Shown here: positions 6,271 to 9,553 of the stretch, piece by piece
Numbering within the stretch: the stretch's first letter is position 1
Layout: the number at the start of each line of letters is the position of its first letter
Assembly: GCA_012961645.1 (NCBI GenBank)
Contig: DTYY01000258.1
Coordinates: 1-9,553 of the forward strand
Origin: Methanosarcinales archaeon
Lineage (GTDB): Archaea; Halobacteriota; Methanosarcinia; Methanosarcinales; Methanogasteraceae
Direction of reading: 5' to 3'
DNA length: 9,553 bases
Position numbers and translations under genes: made by a program
The notes under the pieces: generated by a model
What the model was told of the DNA's origin: nothing
Databases searched by the model: none
The model's input: the letters and a program-made list of their open reading frames with translations, nothing else

Positions 6271-6399
6271 TGATAATATGCTGAAAGCGAGAGTATCATC
6301 GATTTTTCAGTATCTCTGGACCACGATGTTGCTAAACCCTTTCATGAAGCTCAATCTCTCTTTCATGCCTTTACCTTCAGGTAATATCCCATCCCGCAG
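6271..6399 (-). pseudogene. remnant of a HepT/DUF86 HEPN-domain ribonuclease
   Basis: One minus-strand frame reads ILPEG, then ERLSFMKGFSNIVVQRY, a TGA stop (6309-6307), then KIDDTLAFSIL. This follows the C-terminal half of HepT/DUF86 proteins, the HEPN RNase toxins paired with MntA nucleotidyltransferases, whose consensus reads roughly GILP...F(M/A)GFRNxxVHxYxxIDD. The stop sits where a glycine (GGA) would be expected in RYGKIDD. The catalytic HEPN Rx4H pair (arginine after GF, histidine before xY) is replaced by Ser and Gln, so the fragment would be inactive even without the stop. The 5' half is missing, cut where csl4 ends, and no MntA partner is visible. It lies between csl4 and the MfnD-like gene. 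Assignment is by motif recall over about 43 codons. Confidence 0.6.
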
Positions 6400-6419
6400 T
6401 CCTTACCATGACCGCCGAC

Positions 6420-6965
6420 TCAGATGATACCGGTTCCATAATCGGTGGATGTTTTCCTTGTCTCTACCTGTTTGCACTCCGGACAAACCAGTTTGGAGCT
6501 GTTTTTGGTCATGGCGGCTCTGCATTTTGAGCAGAACGCTTTCATAACTCCCATTTCATTTTCTGATGTATCAAGGCGCATGTTCGTGAGATCGGTGATC
6601 CTCGCCTTCACGATGTCGAATAACCCGAACTCCCGCGAGATATCCTTAACATACGCCTTCTTGATGTTGGATACATGGATTACGGCGGGCCCCATGTCGG
6701 GAATCTCCCGGTCGGTGATTCCTCTCACTCCGGCAATCGCTACAAGCACGAGCGAGTCTCGCAGCCCGGTGACCTGCCCGATGACCACGTCTCCTTTCCT
6801 GATAATTGGCGGAGTGCTTGTACTTGGAATTACAGAGATGGTCCGGTCTCTGTTATTGATTTTAACCGTTCCTGTAGCGGTTGCATAGATACTGCCCGCG
6901 CTCTCATAAGTCTGCGCACCAGCACGAAACTCCTCCGTCGCTCCTATCGAATCGCCTGGAAGCAC
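6420..6965 (-). CDS. csl4: exosome complex RNA-binding protein Csl4
   Basis: The Csl4 cap subunit of the archaeal exosome, which binds RNA and helps recruit DnaG to the Rrp41-Rrp42 core. From GTG 6965 the product is 181 residues, close to known archaeal Csl4. The N-terminal domain begins VLPGDSIGATEEF and GAQTYES. The S1-like OB domain covers about residues 55-135 (KGDVVIGQVTGLRDSLVLV, then HVSNIKKAYVKD). The C-terminal zinc ribbon has Cys 145, 148, 161 and 164 and ends STDYGTG. GGTG 6-9 bases before the GTG supports this start. The frame is open to TTG 7109 and ATG 7160. The TTG overlaps the proS stop as TTGA, so an acidic N-terminal extension of 48 residues (FAEVEALDNPAQENADYE) cannot be excluded. 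It follows proS on the same strand. Confidence 0.92.
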   Translation of the reverse strand: MLPGDSIGATEEFRAGAQTYESAGSIYATATGTVKINNRDRTISVIPSTSTPPIIRKGDVVIGQVTGLRDSLVLVAIAGVRGITDREIPDMGPAVIHVSNIKKAYVKDISREFGLFDIVKARITDLTNMRLDTSENEMGVMKAFCSKCRAAMTKNSSKLVCPECKQVETRKTSTDYGTGII

Positions 6966-7105
6966 GAATGCACCAAGACTTTCATAATCTGCGTTCTCCT
7001 GTGCCGGATTATCCAGTGCTTCAACTTCAGCAAATTCCCTATTTCTGTCTACTTTCCGTAAAACAGATCTTTTTTTCAGTTTAATGTTAATCCCTCTCTT
7101 TGCTT

Positions 7106-8548
7106 TCAATATGTTCGAGCCATCAGCACCGAGGTGCCCTCTCTTCCGCAGATCGGGCATTGTCCAGAGTTATTCTGTGGCTCGACCGGTACCCCGAGTA
7201 TATGGACGCCTGTTATATCTTCCATCTCGCGCCCGCAATCCACGTCAAGACACCAGCATATCCGTGCAATTCCCTCAACCGTTCTCTCTGATACATCATC
7301 CAGTGTCTTGCAGTCAAATATTCTCGAGTCTAACCCCTCTCTGGCAGCGTGGTACATATCAGTTACCATCACGTTCATGCAGTCCCGCACCTCGCCGGGG
7401 ATCCGGTCTATGGGCACCGATCGTTTCTCTGAGGTGTCCCTGCGCACCAGTATGCATGAGTTCTGTGCAAGATCTCTTGGCCCGATCTCGATTCGCACCG
7501 GGACACCCCGCAGTTCCCATCTGTAGTATTTGGCGCCCGGTCGCTCATCACCGTCATCGATCCTGACACGAAGCCCCTGATCTGTGAGCAGATCACGCAG
7601 TGATCGGCACGCCTTGAGCACATTCTCATTCACATCGCGATCGCCAAACAGGATCGGCACGATCGCCACCTGTACAGGTGCAACCTCAGGAGGCAGCACA
7701 AGCCCGTGATCATCGCCATGCACGCTTATCACGGCAGCAACCGACCGTTCTGATATGCCGTAGCAGGTCTGGTGCGCATGTAGCTGCTCGCCGGTCGGAT
7801 CCTCATACGTGATCCCGAATGTCTTTGCAAAGTTGTCTGCGAGATGGTGCGCAGTCCCTATCTGCAAAACCTTGCCATCAGGCATCAGAGTATCGACCGC
7901 AAGCGTGTAATCCGCGCCAGGGAACTTATCCCAGTCAGGGCGCTTTGAAACGATGGTCGGAATGGCGAGCCGCCTGTAAAACTCCTGATAAATTTCTACC
8001 GCCCGATCTACGTGTTTTGCTGCATCATCCCAGTCGGTATGCACAGTGTGCGCCTCTTTAAACGACGTGATCTCACGCAGGCGGATGAGTGGACGTGTGT
8101 GTTTGGTTTCGTACCGAAAGGTGTTAACGATCTGGTAGAGCTTGAGCGGCATATCTGCGTGTGACCTGATCCAGAGCTTGTACATCGGATAGATCGCTGT
8201 CTCGCTCGTGGGTCTTAGCGCGAGTTTCACGTCCAGCGGTGTGACGCCTCCGTGTGTAACCCAGTAAACCTCATCCTCAAACCCCTTTATGTGCTCTGCT
8301 TCCTTCATAAATTCACTTTCAGGGATTAAAAGTGGGAACAATGCTTCTTCATGACCGTCTTTGTCCAGAAGTTCCCGCATAATCGAGTAAATGTTATTTC
8401 GTAATGCATATCCAAATGGGGGCCACACATACAGACCCTTGACAGGGTATCTGATATCCATGATCTCTGCCGAAGCGAGCAGTTCATGGTACCACTCACT
8501 GAAGCGTGACTTTGATGGAAGTGCGGTCTGCTGTGCATTTTTTTCCAT
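7106..8548 (-). CDS. proS: prolyl-tRNA synthetase, archaeal/eukaryotic type
   Basis: Class II ProRS that charges tRNA(Pro); the 480-residue length is typical of the archaeal type without an editing insert. Order along the chain: N-terminal [14 protein letters not shown]; motif 1 region with [13 protein letters not shown] (about 38-50); [10 protein letters not shown] (111-120); motif 2 [17 protein letters not shown] (144-160); the proline-site loop [14 protein letters not shown] (231-244); motif 3 region [19 protein letters not shown] (266-284); an anticodon-binding domain from about 295; and a C-terminal zinc domain with Cys 433, 438, 464 and 467 in the C-x4-C and C-x2-C spacing of this type. 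It ends in the characteristic terminal tyrosine. ATG 8548 has no ribosome binding site but stands about 30 bases from a TATA-like box, so the mRNA is probably leaderless. csl4 follows it. Confidence 0.97.
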   Translation of the reverse strand: MEKNAQQTALPSKSRFSEWYHELLASAEIMDIRYPVKGLYVWPPFGYALRNNIYSIMRELLDKDGHEEALFPLLIPESEFMKEAEHIKGFEDEVYWVTHGGVTPLDVKLALRPTSETAIYPMYKLWIRSHADMPLKLYQIVNTFRYETKHTRPLIRLREITSFKEAHTVHTDWDDAAKHVDRAVEIYQEFYRRLAIPTIVSKRPDWDKFPGADYTLAVDTLMPDGKVLQIGTAHHLADNFAKTFGITYEDPTGEQLHAHQTCYGISERSVAAVISVHGDDHGLVLPPEVAPVQVAIVPILFGDRDVNENVLKACRSLRDLLTDQGLRVRIDDGDERPGAKYYRWELRGVPVRIEIGPRDLAQNSCILVRRDTSEKRSVPIDRIPGEVRDCMNVMVTDMYHAAREGLDSRIFDCKTLDDVSERTVEGIARICWCLDVDCGREMEDITGVHILGVPVEPQNNSGQCPICGREGTSVLMARTY

Positions 8549-8573
8549 GAACTGAAAGTCGGGGGGGCAGAGA

Positions 8574-8581
8574 CATAAAAC
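8574..8581 (-). promoter_or_regulatory. TATA-like element of proS
   Basis: GTTTTATG on the minus strand is centred about 30 bases upstream of the proS ATG. This spacing and the lack of a ribosome binding site both point to a leaderless transcript. Confidence 0.45.
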
Positions 8582-8621
8582 TTGTGGGGGCTTTGAGTGT
8601 TAGCTCTGAACGTTCCTGATC

Positions 8622-8642
8622 ACCGGCTGTTAGCCGGTTTTT
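8622..8642 (+). terminator. strong hairpin plus T-run in the proS upstream region
   Basis: ACCGGCT (8622-8628) and AGCCGGT (8632-8638) form a perfect 7-bp GC-rich stem with a 3-base loop, directly followed by TTTTT on the plus strand. It looks like a bacterial-style intrinsic terminator. No plus-strand gene precedes it, since proS is on the other strand. It may end an antisense or short non-coding transcript, or insulate the downstream gene. Confidence 0.5.
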
Positions 8643-8840
8643 AAACGTGCAGATCGGGCTTGATTCTATGCATCGTGCTGGTTTCAAACTGACCGGGGAG
8701 GCGTCTTTTCCCGAAATCGGAAGAGAGCAAATAACACAGACATTCTACTTATTTATTCATCCGTTCCACTCATGATCCCTCCCCTGACACCGGAAACCAC
8801 GAGCAAAAGGCCCCGTTGCCCTCGCCATTCCGAAAGGTTG

Positions 8841-8849
8841 AAATATATG
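8841..8849 (+). promoter_or_regulatory. TATA-like element of the 207-residue gene
   Basis: AAATATATG is preceded by a purine-rich BRE-like stretch (CGAAAGGTTG). It lies about 40 bases before the ATG at 8886, predicting a leader of about 15 bases that contains the GGTGA site at 8876-8880. Confidence 0.5.
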
Positions 8850-8885
8850 CAAAGGCAAAGAAATAATGCTCTATTGGTGACCTAC

Positions 8886-9509
8886 ATGAACGTGAAACAA
8901 TCTTCTAACATAACAAGTACCACAATCGAGGATCATACCGGCTACCAGAGCACGCTTGCCTTTATTCTGCTCACTGACGTGGTCGACGGCACCTCCATCC
9001 GCGAAGACGCCGGTCGCCTCAGCGATATGGAATTCAACGAGAAGATCAGGAACGTGATCAGGTACACATTTCTGAGACGGGTCCTTGACGAACTGCATGG
9101 TCCTGAGATTGGATCGGGCGATCTCTCGAAAAAACCGGATGAACTGACAGAAAAGCAGTGGGAGTCGATCATAAAGCGATCAAAGATGAAATGGGACGAT
9201 TATCGCAAATATACCTACGAATTTGAGAAAGATAAAAGCAAAGGGTTCTTCTCATCGGGACTGTCTGGCAAAAGGGCAGAAGTGGAGATGTTTCTTGCCG
9301 AATATACAGATACGGTAGATTCCGATATCAAAGCGTTGATATACACGAAAGATGGTGAAAAAATACCGCTTTCATCCGGTCTCCTGCACCGAATCGACAC
9401 AATCTTCGAGCTGGATAAGAAACCGGGTGTGCTGCTGACAGAACGGATGCGAAAGAAGAGCTTTGGGGAGCATATAAAACGGGCTGAACGCGACCTTTAT
9501 GAGAAATAA
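8886..9509 (+). CDS. hypothetical 207-residue protein, partner of a putative ATPase gene
   Basis: I do not recognise this family. The product is charged, lysine- and glutamate-rich and probably cytoplasmic, with no signal peptide or membrane segment. Residues about 20-35 are hydrophobic (TLAFILLTDVVDG). The middle is helical and basic (MEFNEKIRNVIRYTFLRRVLDEL, then LTEKQWESIIKRSKMKWDDYRKYTYEFEKD), followed by a glycine/serine loop (GFFSSGLSGKRAEVEMFLAEYTD) and a basic C-terminus. ATG 8886 is chosen because GGTGA (8876-8880) lies 5 bases upstream and a TATA-like box sits at 8841-8849. The longer frame from 8772 would start upstream of that promoter and has an unlikely proline- and arginine-rich N-terminus. 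Its stop is 18 bases before a gene that starts like an AAA ATPase, so the two probably form an operon and may work as a pair. Confidence 0.8.
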   Translation: MNVKQSSNITSTTIEDHTGYQSTLAFILLTDVVDGTSIREDAGRLSDMEFNEKIRNVIRYTFLRRVLDELHGPEIGSGDLSKKPDELTEKQWESIIKRSKMKWDDYRKYTYEFEKDKSKGFFSSGLSGKRAEVEMFLAEYTDTVDSDIKALIYTKDGEKIPLSSGLLHRIDTIFELDKKPGVLLTERMRKKSFGEHIKRAERDLYEK

Positions 9510-9527
9510 TCACATATTGGTGATATG

Positions 9528-9553
9528 ATGAAACTGGAACTGCAAAATATAGG
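9528..9553 (+). CDS. start of a gene, possibly an SMC/OLD-like AAA ATPase (partial)
   Basis: Only the first codons are present, reading MKLELQNIG before the window ends. GGTG at 9519-9522 stands 5 bases before the second of two adjacent ATGs (9525 and 9528), which favours 9528. The opening M-(K/R)-(L/I)-x-L-x-N-(I/F)-x is typical of SMC-like, RecF/OLD-type AAA ATPases, where a first beta strand precedes the Walker A loop. The Walker A motif would lie outside the window, so the family call is tentative while the gene start itself is well supported. Confidence 0.5.

Noticed and set aside
8772..8885. ATG at 8772 as the start of the 207-residue gene
   Set aside because: It precedes the TATA-like box at 8841-8849 and has no ribosome binding site, while ATG 8886 has both.

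Overview
The window is archaeal. It codes for ribosomal protein L15e, an archaeal/eukaryotic-type prolyl-tRNA synthetase, the exosome subunit Csl4, a PAC2-family protein and a DUF473 protein. The N-terminal part of Sep-tRNA:Cys-tRNA synthase and a COG1821-type ATP-grasp enzyme resembling tyramine-glutamate ligase (MfnD, methanofuran synthesis) narrow this to a methanogen or a close relative with C1 cofactors, such as an ANME archaeon, an alkane oxidiser or an Archaeoglobus-like lineage. AT-rich TATA-like boxes, GGTGA-type ribosome binding sites and several apparently leaderless starts agree. The species cannot be named from the sequence alone.

Layout from left to right. 1-340 (minus): 5' part of the SepCysS gene, cut by the window edge. 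529-795 (minus): an unrecognised 88-residue protein with a good ribosome binding site. 796-1734: a gene-poor, AT-rich stretch of about 940 bases with a perfect 16-bp palindrome, a cluster of inverted repeats and one doubtful 57-codon ORF. 1735-2175 and 2243-3154 (plus): two regulators, an Lrp/AsnC protein that lacks a normal start codon and an HTH-CBS regulator. 3166-4299 (minus): DUF473 and PAC2 genes, apparently translationally coupled. 4466-5044 (plus): L15e, divergent from PAC2 across a symmetrical TATA element and behind a leader with two hairpins. 5260-6183 (minus): the MfnD-like ligase. 6271-6399 (minus): a decayed remnant of a HepT/DUF86 HEPN ribonuclease, lying directly downstream of csl4. 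6420-8548 (minus): csl4 and proS, closely linked. 8886-9553 (plus): an unrecognised 207-residue protein followed 18 bases later by the first codons of a gene that begins like an SMC/OLD-type AAA ATPase.

Most of the window is translation, RNA processing and protein quality-control housekeeping, broken by single regulators and small orphan genes. The parts most worth a second look are the broken HepT gene with both HEPN catalytic residues replaced, the unknown protein plus putative ATPase pair at the right edge, the non-canonical start of the Lrp gene, and the symmetrical DNA elements in the long intergenic region. No CRISPR array, tRNA, rRNA or intact insertion sequence was seen.
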